Under the pieces are notes generated by a model. The model ran no database searches. It saw nothing but the letters and a program-made list of their open reading frames with translations, and was not told where the DNA came from. DNA of 64,000 bases from Rhizobium leguminosarum (lineage in GTDB: Bacteria > Pseudomonadota > Alphaproteobacteria > Rhizobiales > Rhizobiaceae), in NCBI RefSeq assembly GCF_004123835.1, contig NZ_MZMU01000012.1, positions 310,001 to 374,000 of the forward strand. Direction: 5' to 3'. The position numbers and the translations under genes are program-made. Below are positions 43,815 to 52,142 of this stretch, one piece after another. The stretch's first letter is position 1; each line of letters opens with the position of its first letter.

Positions 43815-43972
43815 GAGGCCTTCACATCCCAGGTAGAGCCACAGCGCGCCCGAGACGACGCGCTCATGACGTTCTATCAAATTAAGCGTGGGTTGGCAGA
43901 TCGATTCAAGGAAAGTGCGCAAGTGGCTGATCGCAGAATCCATTCCGGCTTTTCAAGCTTTGCGTGAAAGCG

Positions 43973-44167
43973 TCACGCGCCGTCGTCATCCGTCTCAATC
44001 CGGCCGTCGCGATGGGCTTTGTCGGCCTTGTCATTCAGGCTGCGGGTCAGCTGTTTCTCGCCCTTGGTGCGGCCGAAGGAGACGCGGTTCTGTTCGGCCT
44101 GCTTCTCCTTTTCGGAGCGGGCCTGCTTCTTGCGGAACTGGCGCAGATTGATGATTTCGGCGCTCAT
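43973..44167 (-). CDS. DUF4169 family small protein
   Basis: A 64-residue basic protein of the DUF4169 family. It reads MSAEIINLRQFRKKQARSEKEKQAEQN and is highly charged, mainly helical and without membrane segments. In related rhizobia it is found near sspB. A terminator lies 24 bp upstream of its ATG, so it probably has its own weak promoter or relies on read-through from sspB. Its function is unknown. Confidence 0.75.
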   Translation of the reverse strand: MSAEIINLRQFRKKQARSEKEKQAEQNRVSFGRTKGEKQLTRSLNDKADKAHRDGRIETDDDGA

Positions 44168-44191
44168 GCGGTTGCCTGGACCCTCACGAAA

Positions 44192-44212
44192 AAGGGAGGC
44201 TTGGCCTCCCTT
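44192..44212 (-). terminator. Intrinsic terminator of sspB
   Basis: AAGGGAGGC (44192-44200) and GCCTCCCTT (44204-44212) form a 9-bp stem with a TTG loop. On the minus strand it is followed by TTTTTC and begins within 5 bp of the sspB stop, upstream of the DUF4169 start. Confidence 0.85.
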
Positions 44213-44216
44213 CAAA

Positions 44217-44732
44217 TCACTGCTTCTTGCGGAAGGAGTCGAGCGAGACGACGGAGCCCGGTTTCTTCTCCTCGCCGTCGACGGGTTTTGCGCCTGCGGC
44301 GTCATCGGGCTTTCCGGCCGCATCCACCGGATAGGCGGTGATTTCTCCGGACGGCAATTCCTCGCCATCGGCGAGCGGCACGTCGAATTCGAGCTCAAAG
44401 TTGACGGAGGGATCGTAGAAGCCGCGGATCGCATTGAATGGGATGACCAGCTTTTCCGGAACGTCTGAGAAGGAAAGACCGATCTCGAAATGCGTCTCGG
44501 TGATCTTCATGTCCCAGAACTGGTGCTGGATGACGATGGTCATCTGCTCGGGGTATTTCGACTTCAGGTGCTGGGAGATGCGCACGCCGGTGGCGCCCGT
44601 GAGGAAGGTGATGAAGAAGTGATGATCACCGGGCAGACGGCCCGTCGCTGCGACTTCCGCCAAAACCTTGCGGATGACGCCGCGAAGTGCATCCTGTGCC
44701 AGAATGTCGTAGCGGATATGATCCTGCCCCAT
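44217..44732 (-). CDS. sspB: ClpXP adaptor SspB (alphaproteobacterial type)
   Basis: SspB tethers ssrA-tagged proteins to the ClpXP protease. This 171-residue protein is the alpha-type: DHHFFITFLTGATGVRISQHL and EMTIVIQHQFWDMKI-like strands followed by LPSFSDVPEKLVIPFNAIRGF-like segment form the substrate-binding core, and the C-terminal SVVSLDSFRKKQ is the ClpX-docking tail. The linker between is acidic and Pro/Ala-rich. ssrA, whose tag ANDNYAEARLAA it should recognise, lies about 150 bp upstream on the same strand. The terminator at 44.19 kb ends its transcript. Confidence 0.92.
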   Translation of the reverse strand: MGQDHIRYDILAQDALRGVIRKVLAEVAATGRLPGDHHFFITFLTGATGVRISQHLKSKYPEQMTIVIQHQFWDMKITETHFEIGLSFSDVPEKLVIPFNAIRGFYDPSVNFELEFDVPLADGEELPSGEITAYPVDAAGKPDDAAGAKPVDGEEKKPGSVVSLDSFRKKQ

Positions 44733-44877
44733 GCTTTTCCTGTCTTTCGTCGGTTCGGAAGTCTTTTCACAAGGTTATATGCCACGTCCGGGCGCCTTGG
44801 GAAAGACCGGAGCCGAGTCACGTTTTTAAGCAGCATACATGATTTCGGCGGCAGGGAGAAGGTGAAGGCTTCTGTTG

Positions 44878-45239
44878 CCAGGTGCCTTCGGACCCCGCCT
44901 AGAGGTGCGAACCACTAGGACTTTGATTGAAGTGTCACACCGCGATTAAGCAGCGAGACGAGCTTCCGCATAGTTGTCGTTTGCAACTACAATTTTAGCC
45001 CGATAACGGCGGTACAATGCCGAGCAAAAAGACGATCTTTACACCCTTGTCGATCCTGTTTCGCCCCCATCAAAAGCCGGCCTTTAAGACCGCCGGTTTT
45101 TGGTGGAGGCGCCGGGTACCGCCCCCGGGTCCAATAGGTTTATTACACCGCTCATTTATCGCCATAGCCGACCCGAAAGCCGGCAAGGCTGATATAGTGG
45201 TTTCCTCAGCCCAAGGAAAGGGCAAACGTCATAAAAGCG
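44878..45239 (-). ncRNA. ssrA: Two-piece permuted tmRNA (ssrA)
   Basis: The minus strand encodes a circularly permuted tmRNA. The tag frame at 44984-44946 reads GCAAACGACAACTATGCG..., ANDNYAEARLAA then TAA, the alphaproteobacterial tag. The coding piece begins GGGGGCGAAACAGGATCGAC at 45068, matching the tRNA-like start of other tmRNAs. The acceptor piece lies upstream and ends in CGCCTCCACCA at 45101, whose CGCCTCC (45111-45105) pairs with GGGGGCG (45068-45062). A T-arm CCGGG-GGCGGTA-CCCGG precedes it, with a loop unlike the common TTCRANN. The segment 45069-45100 between the pieces carries a hairpin and is presumably removed. Outer ends are approximate. Together with SspB it rescues stalled ribosomes and marks their products for ClpXP. 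Confidence 0.95.
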
Positions 45240-45334
45240 TTATGCGACCCATCAGAAACATTGGGAAAATGCCCGCCGGTGATTGGTTTCCCGGTTCCGA
45301 GGGCTTAAATTAGCCGAAACGGAATCAGCGCGAC

Positions 45335-46129
45335 ATGAAGCAATATCTCGATCTCTTGAATCATGTGATGGAAAAGGGCTCCGACCGGGGCGACCGCACC
45401 GGCACGGGCACGCGCTCGGTCTTCGGTTACCAGATGCGCTTCGACCTCGAAGAGGGCTTCCCCGTCCTTACCACGAAGAAGCTGCATCTGCGCTCGATCA
45501 TCCACGAGCTTCTCTGGTTCCTGAAGGGCGAGACGAATATCCGCTATCTCAAGGAGAACGGCGTTTCGATCTGGGACGAATGGGCCGATGCAAACGGCGA
45601 TCTCGGGCCGGTCTACGGCGCCCAGTGGCGCTCCTGGCCAGCGCCCGACGGCGGCCATATCGACCAGATCGCCAATCTCGTCAAAGGCATCGTCAACAAT
45701 CCGAATTCGCGCCGCCACATCGTCTCGGCCTGGAATCCGGCCGAAGTGGACGAAATGGCGCTGCCGCCCTGCCATTGCCTGTTCCAGTTCTATGTGGCTG
45801 ACGGCAAGCTTTCCTGCCAGCTCTACCAGCGCTCGGCCGATATCTTCCTCGGCGTGCCGTTCAACATCGCCTCCTATGCGCTGCTGACGATGATGGTGGC
45901 TCAGGTGACTGGGCTGAAGCCCGGCGATTTCGTCCACACGCTCGGCGACGCCCATCTCTATCACAACCATTTCGACCAGGCGAAGCTGCAGCTGGTGCGC
46001 CGGCCGAAGCCGCTGCCGTTCATGCGCATCAAGCCTGATGTGAAGGACATTTTCGGCTTCACCTTCGACGATTTCGAGCTGATCGGCTACGAGGCCGATG
46101 CCAGCATCAAAGCGCCGATCGCCGTCTGA
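45335..46129 (+). CDS. thyA: Thymidylate synthase
   Basis: ThyA converts dUMP to dTMP using methylene-tetrahydrofolate, in the cytoplasm. The 264-residue protein has the catalytic Cys146 in the invariant PPCHC, RSADIFLGVPFN and the dUMP-binding HTLGDAHLYHNH. Length matches the bacterial family. folA starts 13 bp after its stop, so the pair probably form one transcription unit and supply the folate regeneration that thymidylate synthesis requires. Confidence 0.97.
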   Translation: MKQYLDLLNHVMEKGSDRGDRTGTGTRSVFGYQMRFDLEEGFPVLTTKKLHLRSIIHELLWFLKGETNIRYLKENGVSIWDEWADANGDLGPVYGAQWRSWPAPDGGHIDQIANLVKGIVNNPNSRRHIVSAWNPAEVDEMALPPCHCLFQFYVADGKLSCQLYQRSADIFLGVPFNIASYALLTMMVAQVTGLKPGDFVHTLGDAHLYHNHFDQAKLQLVRRPKPLPFMRIKPDVKDIFGFTFDDFELIGYEADASIKAPIAV

Positions 46130-46142
46130 TCCGGGATATTTC

Positions 46143-46661
46143 ATGGCCGACATTCGCAGGACCATTATCGCCGCCGTTGCTCGCAACGGCATTATCGGCC
46201 GCGACGGCGACATGCCGTGGCGGCTTTCGAGCGATCTCAAGCGCTTCAAGGCGCTGACATTGGGAAAGCCTGTCGTGATGGGCCGCAAGACCTACGATTC
46301 GATCGGCAAGCCGCTGCCGGGACGGCCGAACGTCGTCATTTCGCGGCAAGCGGCGATAGACCATCCTGATGTCTCCATGGCCCATTCGCTGCCCGAGGCG
46401 ATGACGGCGGCCGACAGGCTGGCGCTCGAAACCGGCGTCGACGAGATCTGCATTCTCGGCGGCGGGCAGGTCTATGCGCAGGCGATCGGTCTTGCCGACC
46501 GGATGTGCATCACGCATGTCGAGGCCGATCTCGACGGAGACGCGTCGTTTCCCGCGATCGATCCCGACATCTGGCAGGCGGGGGAGGCGATCGCGGTTCC
46601 GGCCGGCGAAAAGGACAGTTATCCCACGCGTTTCATCGTCTATGAACGCCGTTACGCCTGA
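46143..46661 (+). CDS. folA: Dihydrofolate reductase
   Basis: FolA reduces dihydrofolate to tetrahydrofolate with NADPH. The 172-residue protein has the family pattern: IIAAVARNGIIGRDGDMPWRL at the start, catalytic Asp31 in SSDLKRFK, GRKTYDSIG, and the cofactor strand ICILGGGQVY. The ATG at 46143 begins MADIRRTIIA; the frame is open further upstream. It is the second gene of the thyA-folA pair. Confidence 0.95.
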   Translation: MADIRRTIIAAVARNGIIGRDGDMPWRLSSDLKRFKALTLGKPVVMGRKTYDSIGKPLPGRPNVVISRQAAIDHPDVSMAHSLPEAMTAADRLALETGVDEICILGGGQVYAQAIGLADRMCITHVEADLDGDASFPAIDPDIWQAGEAIAVPAGEKDSYPTRFIVYERRYA

Positions 46662-46809
46662 AAATGAACTATTTTCCAATTAAATTGACCAAGTTTCTCA
46701 CGCTGCGTTGAAAGCCGGTGCGGTGATACCTATAACGGTCACCAACGCGTCCGCCGGTCAGCCCCCACGGTTTCGGATGCGTCGAGACTTAACGAACAAC
46801 GAGGTTTTG

Positions 46810-47892
46810 ATGCCCTGGAGCAATCAGAATGGCGGCGGCGGCCCTTGGGGCGGCGGCGGCGGTAATAATCAGGGACCATGGGGACAGGGGCCGAACCGGC
46901 CGCGCGGTGGCGGCGGCAAGGGCGGACCGCCTGATCTGGAAGATATCATCCGGCGCGGCCAGGACCAGCTGCGCAACATCATTCCCGGCGGCTTCAACGG
47001 CGGCGTGGCAGTGATCGTCGTGGCGATTGTCGCCGTCTTCTGGCTGATCCAGTGCATTTATGTCGTGCAGCCGGACGAGCGCGGCGTCGAACTGCGGTTC
47101 GGCAAGCCGAAGGACGAGATTTCCATGCCGGGCCTGCATTTCCACTTTTGGCCGATGGAAACGGTGGAGACGGTCAAGGTGACCGTGCAGCAGCTGAATA
47201 TCGGGGCGACTTCGGCCTCGTCTTCAAACGGCTTGATGCTGTCCAGCGACAAAAGCGTCATCAATGTGCAGTTCGCGGTCTTCTATACCGTCAGCGATCC
47301 CAAGGCCTATCTCTTCAACGTCGAAAATCCGGCAGAGACCCTGCAGCAGGTTTCCGACAGTGCCATGCGTGAAATCGTCGGCCGGCGTCCGGCGCAGGAC
47401 GCCTTCCGCAGCAATCGCCAGCCGATCGAAGTGGACGTGCTCAATATCCTGCAGGACACGATGAATCGCTACGGCGCGGGCGTGACCGTGACCGGCGTGA
47501 CGATCCAGAACGTGGCGCCGCCGCGGGAAGTCGCCGATGCATTCGAAGAAGTGCAGCGTGCCGGCCGTGACCGCGACAGCACGATCGAAGAAGCCAATCG
47601 CTATACCAACCAGAAGCTCGGTCAGGCGCGAGGCGATGCGGCCAGAATCCGTGAAGATGCAGCCGCCTACAAGGACCGTGTCGTGAAGGAGGCGGAAGGT
47701 GAAGCGCAGCGATTCACGGCGATCAACGACGAATATTCCAAGGCGCCCGACGTGACCCGCAAGCGGTTGTATCTCGAAACGATGGAGCAGGTGCTGAAGA
47801 ATTCCCGGAAGGTCATTATCGACGAGAAGCAGGGCGTCTTGCCCTATCTGCCGCTCAATGAGCTCGGCAAGCCGGCGCAGCAGGGAGGTTGA
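46810..47892 (+). CDS. hflK: Membrane protease regulator HflK
   Basis: HflK, with HflC, forms a large periplasmic cage around the FtsH protease and controls its access to membrane proteins. The 360-residue protein has a Gly/Asn/Pro-rich N-terminus (MPWSNQNGGGGPW), one membrane helix at about residues 63-85 and then an SPFH/Band 7 domain (RGVELRFGKPKDE and later LQQVSDSAMREIVG). The ATG at 46810 has GAGG five bases upstream; a longer frame from 46708 exists but is not convincing. hflC follows after 3 bp. Confidence 0.92.
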   Translation: MPWSNQNGGGGPWGGGGGNNQGPWGQGPNRPRGGGGKGGPPDLEDIIRRGQDQLRNIIPGGFNGGVAVIVVAIVAVFWLIQCIYVVQPDERGVELRFGKPKDEISMPGLHFHFWPMETVETVKVTVQQLNIGATSASSSNGLMLSSDKSVINVQFAVFYTVSDPKAYLFNVENPAETLQQVSDSAMREIVGRRPAQDAFRSNRQPIEVDVLNILQDTMNRYGAGVTVTGVTIQNVAPPREVADAFEEVQRAGRDRDSTIEEANRYTNQKLGQARGDAARIREDAAAYKDRVVKEAEGEAQRFTAINDEYSKAPDVTRKRLYLETMEQVLKNSRKVIIDEKQGVLPYLPLNELGKPAQQGG

Positions 47893-47895
47893 GTC

Positions 47896-48861
47896 ATGAC
47901 ATCGAACAGGCTTCCCATCATTCTCATCATCCTCGCCATCGTGCTGGTCGGGCTTTATTCGTCCATCTTCGTGGTGAATGCACGCGAGCAGGCCATCGTC
48001 GTCCGTTTCGGCCAGATCCAGTCGGTCAAGACCGAGCCTGGCATTTATTTCAAGCTGCCCTTCGGCTTCATGGATGCCGACCGCGTTCAGCTGGTCGAAA
48101 AGCAGGCGCTGAGGCTCGATCTCGATAATATTCGCGTTCAGGTTCAGGATGGCCAGACCTTCGACGTCGATGCCTTCGTGATCTATAACATCGCGGATGT
48201 TCGCCGCTTCCGCGAAACGGTATCGGGCGATCGCGAGGCCGCGGAAGCGCGGTTGAGAGCCCAGCTCGATTCATCGCTCCGCCGCGTCTACGGTCTGCGT
48301 GACTACAATGCCGCGCTCTCGGAAGAGCGTGTGGCGATGATGCTGGAGATTCGCGACGACCTGCGCACGGATGCCGAAAATCTCGGCCTGCATATAGACG
48401 ACGTTCGTATCCGGCGCACCGACCTTTCGCCGGAGGTTGCGCCGAACACCTATAATGCCATGCGGTCCGAACGCCTCGCCGAGGCCGAGCGTATCCGTGC
48501 CGAGGGTAATGAGGAAGGCCAGCGGCGCCGAGCCATCGCCGACCGTCAGGTCGTCGAGTTCACCGCAGGCGCCCAGCGCGATGCGGAAATCCTTCGAGGC
48601 CAGGGCGATGCGGAACGCAACCGCGTCTTCGCCGAAGTCTTCAGCAAGGATCCAGCCTTCTTCGAGTTCTATCGCTCGATGGCCGCCTATTCCTCCGCTC
48701 TCTCGTCGCAGGACACGACGCTGGTGCTGTCGCCGAATTCGGAATTCTTCCGCTATTTCGACAACGCCGCCGGCACCCTGCAGCCGACAAATCCGGCCGC
48801 GCCAGTTCCGGGAGTTCCCGGCGCAGCTGCTCCCGCAGCACCCGCCCAGCCGGCGAACTGA
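47896..48861 (+). CDS. hflC: Membrane protease regulator HflC
   Basis: HflC is the partner of HflK in the FtsH-regulating complex. The 321-residue protein has an N-terminal membrane helix (LPIILIILAIVLVGLYSSIFVV) followed by an SPFH domain (EQAIVVRFGQIQSV, EPGIYFKLPF) and an Ala/Pro-rich C-terminus. GGGAGG precedes the ATG by 7 bases. It follows hflK and is followed by a strong terminator, so hflKC is one operon. Confidence 0.93.
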   Translation: MTSNRLPIILIILAIVLVGLYSSIFVVNAREQAIVVRFGQIQSVKTEPGIYFKLPFGFMDADRVQLVEKQALRLDLDNIRVQVQDGQTFDVDAFVIYNIADVRRFRETVSGDREAAEARLRAQLDSSLRRVYGLRDYNAALSEERVAMMLEIRDDLRTDAENLGLHIDDVRIRRTDLSPEVAPNTYNAMRSERLAEAERIRAEGNEEGQRRRAIADRQVVEFTAGAQRDAEILRGQGDAERNRVFAEVFSKDPAFFEFYRSMAAYSSALSSQDTTLVLSPNSEFFRYFDNAAGTLQPTNPAAPVPGVPGAAAPAAPAQPAN

Positions 48862-48893
48862 CGGCAGGAGAAACGAGCCCGATAATTCTGGAA

Positions 48894-48921
48894 GGGCCGG
48901 CCCGAGCGCCGGCCCTTTTTT
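48894..48921 (+). terminator. Intrinsic terminator after hflC
   Basis: GGGCCGGC (48894-48901) and GCCGGCCC (48908-48915) form an 8-bp stem with a 6-base loop, followed by TTTTTT at 48916-48921. It ends the hflKC transcript 30 bp past the stop. Confidence 0.95.
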
Positions 48922-49063
48922 CGTGGAATGATTGTGACGATCCGGCTTTTGCGAGGGCACGTCACATTGCACGGGGATTTCGCGAAAAGGTGATTTCACC
49001 CTCCATCATTCCGCCTTATGCTGATGCTCAATGTGCGCATGTACCCCCTTATGAGGAAGCTTG

Positions 49064-50794
49064 ATGGCCCCCACGATTCGCTCGCCCTTCAGACGAACGC
49101 TCGCGCTTATGGCCAGCGCCGCAATCCTGGCGCAAGCCGGCGTGAGCGGGATTGCCTATGCGCAAACCGCGCCTGAGACGACCGCACCCGGGGTTACGGC
49201 ACCCGCTCCGGCTAGTCCGGAAACGGCGGCTCCCGCTCCTACGCCTCCCGTACCCGCCGCACCACAGCAGACCGCTCCGATCCAGGCCGCCGTGCCCAAT
49301 AACGGCCCGGCTTCCGTCGCCGATCTCGCCGAAGGGCTGCTCGACGCCGTGGTCAACATCTCGACTTCGCAGAAGGTGAAGGACGATGAGGGCGCGGGTC
49401 CGGCGCCGCGCGCGCCCGACGGCTCGCCTTTCCAGGAATTCTTCAACGACTTCTTCAACAAGCAGCAAGGCAACAAGGGCGGCAACCACAATGTCAGCTC
49501 GCTCGGTTCCGGCTTCGTCATCGATCCCGCCGGCTATATCGTCACCAACAATCACGTGATCGAGGGCGCCGACGACATTGAGGTCAATTTCGCCAACGGC
49601 TCGAAGCTGAAGGCGAAGCTGATCGGCACGGATACGAAGACCGATCTCTCGGTGCTGAAGGTCGAGCCGAAGACGCCGCTCAAATCGGTGAAATTCGGCG
49701 ATTCCAGCGAGATGCGCATCGGCGACTGGGTGATGGCGATCGGCAATCCGTTCGGCTTCGGCGGTTCGGTGACGGTGGGCATCATTTCCGGGCGCGGCCG
49801 CAACATCAATGCCGGCCCCTACGATAACTTCATCCAGACGGATGCGGCGATCAACAAGGGCAATTCGGGCGGTCCGCTCTTCAACATGAAGGGTGAGGTG
49901 ATCGGCATCAACACGGCGATCATCTCGCCGAGCGGCGGCTCGATCGGCATCGGCTTCTCGGTGCCTTCGGAGCTTGCTTCCGGTGTCGTCGAGCAGCTGC
50001 GCCAATATGGCGAGACGCGGCGCGGCTGGCTCGGCGTGCGCATCCAGCCGGTGACCGACGATATCGCCGACAGCCTCGGGCTCGACACTGCAAAGGGCGC
50101 GCTGGTCGCCGGCGTCATCAAGGGTGGACCGGTCGATGACGGCTCGATCAAGGCGGGCGACGTCATTTTGAAATTCGACGGCAAGACCGTCAGCGAAATG
50201 CGCGACCTGCCGCGTGTCGTGGCGGAAAGCACCGTCGGCAAGGAAGTCGACGTCGTGGTGCTGCGCGACGGCAAGGAGCAGACCGTCAAGGTGAAGCTCG
50301 GCCGGCTCGAGGACAGCGATCAGGCGGCTGCATCCGGCGATTCAGCACCCGACGGCTCGCAGGACGACGGCGTGATCACTCCGGATCCCGGCGAGAACAA
50401 TGACATGGACCAGCCGGATTCAGGCGATCAGGCCAAGCCTGCACCTGATACACCCGACCAGCATAAGGGCCAGGTGCCGCCGGATGCGGCCACGCCGAAG
50501 AACGTACTCGGGCTGTCGCTGTCGCTGTTGAGCGCCGAGACGCGCAAGGCCTTCGGCATCGCCGAGAGCGTCGATGGTGTCGTCGTGACGGAAGTGACGC
50601 CCGGCTCCGCCTCCGCTGAAAAGGGGCTGAAGCCCGGCGACGTGATCGTCGAGGTGGCGCAGGAGTTCATGAAATCGCCGGATGCAGTCGCCGCCAAGGT
50701 GCAGGCGCTGAAACAGGAAGGCCGCCGCAACGCCCAGCTGATGATCGCATCGTCGAATGGTGATCTGCGGTTCGTGGCGGTGCCGATGGAGTGA
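49064..50794 (+). CDS. degP: Periplasmic serine protease of the DegP/HtrA family
   Basis: A periplasmic chaperone-protease that degrades misfolded envelope proteins. The 576-residue precursor has a signal peptide to about residue 33 (ending AYA), a Pro/Ala-rich linker, then a chymotrypsin-fold domain with the triad His164 (TNNHVIEG), Asp194 (KTDLSVLK) and Ser268 (NKGNSGGPL). Two PDZ domains follow, separated by a long acidic linker (about residues 425-475). ATG at 49064 follows GAGGAAG. It is the next gene after hflC, past a terminator, so it has its own promoter. Confidence 0.94.
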   Translation: MAPTIRSPFRRTLALMASAAILAQAGVSGIAYAQTAPETTAPGVTAPAPASPETAAPAPTPPVPAAPQQTAPIQAAVPNNGPASVADLAEGLLDAVVNISTSQKVKDDEGAGPAPRAPDGSPFQEFFNDFFNKQQGNKGGNHNVSSLGSGFVIDPAGYIVTNNHVIEGADDIEVNFANGSKLKAKLIGTDTKTDLSVLKVEPKTPLKSVKFGDSSEMRIGDWVMAIGNPFGFGGSVTVGIISGRGRNINAGPYDNFIQTDAAINKGNSGGPLFNMKGEVIGINTAIISPSGGSIGIGFSVPSELASGVVEQLRQYGETRRGWLGVRIQPVTDDIADSLGLDTAKGALVAGVIKGGPVDDGSIKAGDVILKFDGKTVSEMRDLPRVVAESTVGKEVDVVVLRDGKEQTVKVKLGRLEDSDQAAASGDSAPDGSQDDGVITPDPGENNDMDQPDSGDQAKPAPDTPDQHKGQVPPDAATPKNVLGLSLSLLSAETRKAFGIAESVDGVVVTEVTPGSASAEKGLKPGDVIVEVAQEFMKSPDAVAAKVQALKQEGRRNAQLMIASSNGDLRFVAVPME

Positions 50795-50852
50795 GACGAC
50801 CCGGTGGAGACTGGCAAATAGAGAGCAACTGCTTGACATTGGTCAGTCGCGG

Positions 50853-51020
50853 CTTTCTCCCTCTTCTCCCCAGCGGGGAGAAGGTGGCCCGAAGGGTCGG
50901 ATGAGGGGGGCCGCACGGCACCTCCTATCTATTGCCCTTCGCCTGCGCTCAGCGCATTCGCGGCTTTGCCGCTCACCCCCTCAACCGCCTGCCGGCACCT
51001 TCTCCCGCCGGGGAGAAGAG
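50853..51020. repeat. Inverted-arm palindromic repeat, copy 2 (RIME-like)
   Basis: The element shares arms with copy 1 (CTCCCTCTTCTCCCCAGCGGGG and its complement at the other end) and its core is the inverse of the core of copy 1: both contain GCGCTGAGCGCA and GAAGGGCAATA or their complements. It lies between degP and the BrnA-like gene. Confidence 0.75.
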
Positions 51021-51069
51021 ACCTGCTGCAGCGCCCTGCGTCTCTTCTCAGCCGGAGTAAGATGACAGG

Positions 51070-51225
51070 CTACTTGGCCGGCCTACAGACTTTGCCCTTC
51101 CGTGCGAGCCGCCAGCGATCATCCCCGATTTCAGGAATGTCGCTGGTATCGATCTCCTTGTCCGGAAGAGCATTGAGCGCGCGGAGTTCGGCCAGTTGTT
51201 CGTCCGTCAAAGTTTGCTTGCTCAT
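51070..51225 (-). CDS. Small orphan protein resembling the N-terminal half of BrnA antitoxins
   Basis: A 51-residue protein with ATG at 51225 preceded by GAGGAGACAT. Its sequence includes LTDEQLAELRALNAL, then PDKEIDTSDIPE, then RPAK at the end. The ALxALPDxEIDTSDIPE pattern is the hallmark of BrnA antitoxins, but the DNA-binding C-terminal half is absent and no BrnT-type toxin is next to it. It could be a truncated, decayed gene, or a solo small protein with its own role. It sits 26 bp downstream of serB on the same strand, so it may be transcribed with serB. Confidence 0.6.
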   Translation of the reverse strand: MSKQTLTDEQLAELRALNALPDKEIDTSDIPEIGDDRWRLARKGKVCRPAK

Positions 51226-51250
51226 ATGTCTCCTCTGGCGCGGCATCGCT

Positions 51251-52141
51251 TCAAACCGTCACGAAATCCGTCTTCCGATAGCCCTGGATATAGAGCAGGG
51301 CGGTCAGGTCGCCGTGGTTGATGCGCATTTGCGCTTCGGCGGCGACGGCGGGCTTGGCGTGGAGCGCGACGCCGGAGCCGGCGAGGTGCAGCATGCCGAG
51401 GTCGTTGGCGCCGTCGCCGACGGCGATCGCTTCTTCCGGCGAAATACCGAGGCTTGCCGAAATTTCGTTCAGCGCATCGACTTTCGCCTGTTTGCCGAGG
51501 ATCGGTTCGGCGACGAAACCGGAGAGGATGTCGCCGTCTTCGAGCAGCGTGTTGGCGCGGTTCTCGTCGAAGCCGAGGGTGGCGGCGATACGGCTGGTGA
51601 AGACGGTGAAGCCGCCGGAGACAAGCGCGGTGTAATGGCCTTTCGACTTCATGGTGGCAAGCAGTTCCGGACCGCCCGGGGTGAGCGTGATGCGCTTGGC
51701 GATGACCTCGTCGACGACCGATATCGGCAGCCCCTTCAGCAGGGCGACACGCTCACGCAGGGCAGGTTCGAAAGCGATCTCGCCGTTCATGGCGCGAGCA
51801 GTGATGGTCGCGACCTTCTCCTTCAGGCCGACTTCGGCGGCGAGTTCATCGATGCATTCCTGGCCGATCATCGTCGAATCCATGTCGGCGATCAGCAGCT
51901 TCTTGCGGCGGGTCTCCTGCTCCTGGATGACGAGGTCGATGGGCGCGCCTGATATGACGGCAAGGATACTGGCCTCGGCCGCTTGCGCATCGGTGCCGTC
52001 GCGCAGCGCGATGTCGCAGGCGATGCCGTCGGCCAGCCAGTAGAGGCCCGAAGCCTTCACGGACTTCGCCGCCTGTTCGGCGATCGCGGGTGTCAGCACG
52101 GGATTTGACGGATTGGCAACAAGCGTGGCAACGAGGGCCAT
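51251..52141 (-). CDS. serB: Phosphoserine phosphatase SerB
   Basis: SerB performs the last step of L-serine synthesis, hydrolysing phosphoserine. The 296-residue protein has an N-terminal ACT-like part (residues 1 to about 75) and a HAD phosphatase domain: motif I DMDSTMIG at 86-93 (nucleophile Asp86, general acid Asp88), motif II VSGGFTVF and motif III GDGANDL. The start is the ATG at 52141 (MALVATLVANP); upstream the frame continues but overlaps miaA. AAGG lies about nine bases upstream inside the miaA gene. It is divergent with miaA and the two starts are adjacent. Confidence 0.94.
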   Translation of the reverse strand: MALVATLVANPSNPVLTPAIAEQAAKSVKASGLYWLADGIACDIALRDGTDAQAAEASILAVISGAPIDLVIQEQETRRKKLLIADMDSTMIGQECIDELAAEVGLKEKVATITARAMNGEIAFEPALRERVALLKGLPISVVDEVIAKRITLTPGGPELLATMKSKGHYTALVSGGFTVFTSRIAATLGFDENRANTLLEDGDILSGFVAEPILGKQAKVDALNEISASLGISPEEAIAVGDGANDLGMLHLAGSGVALHAKPAVAAEAQMRINHGDLTALLYIQGYRKTDFVTV

Positions 52142-52142
52142 G

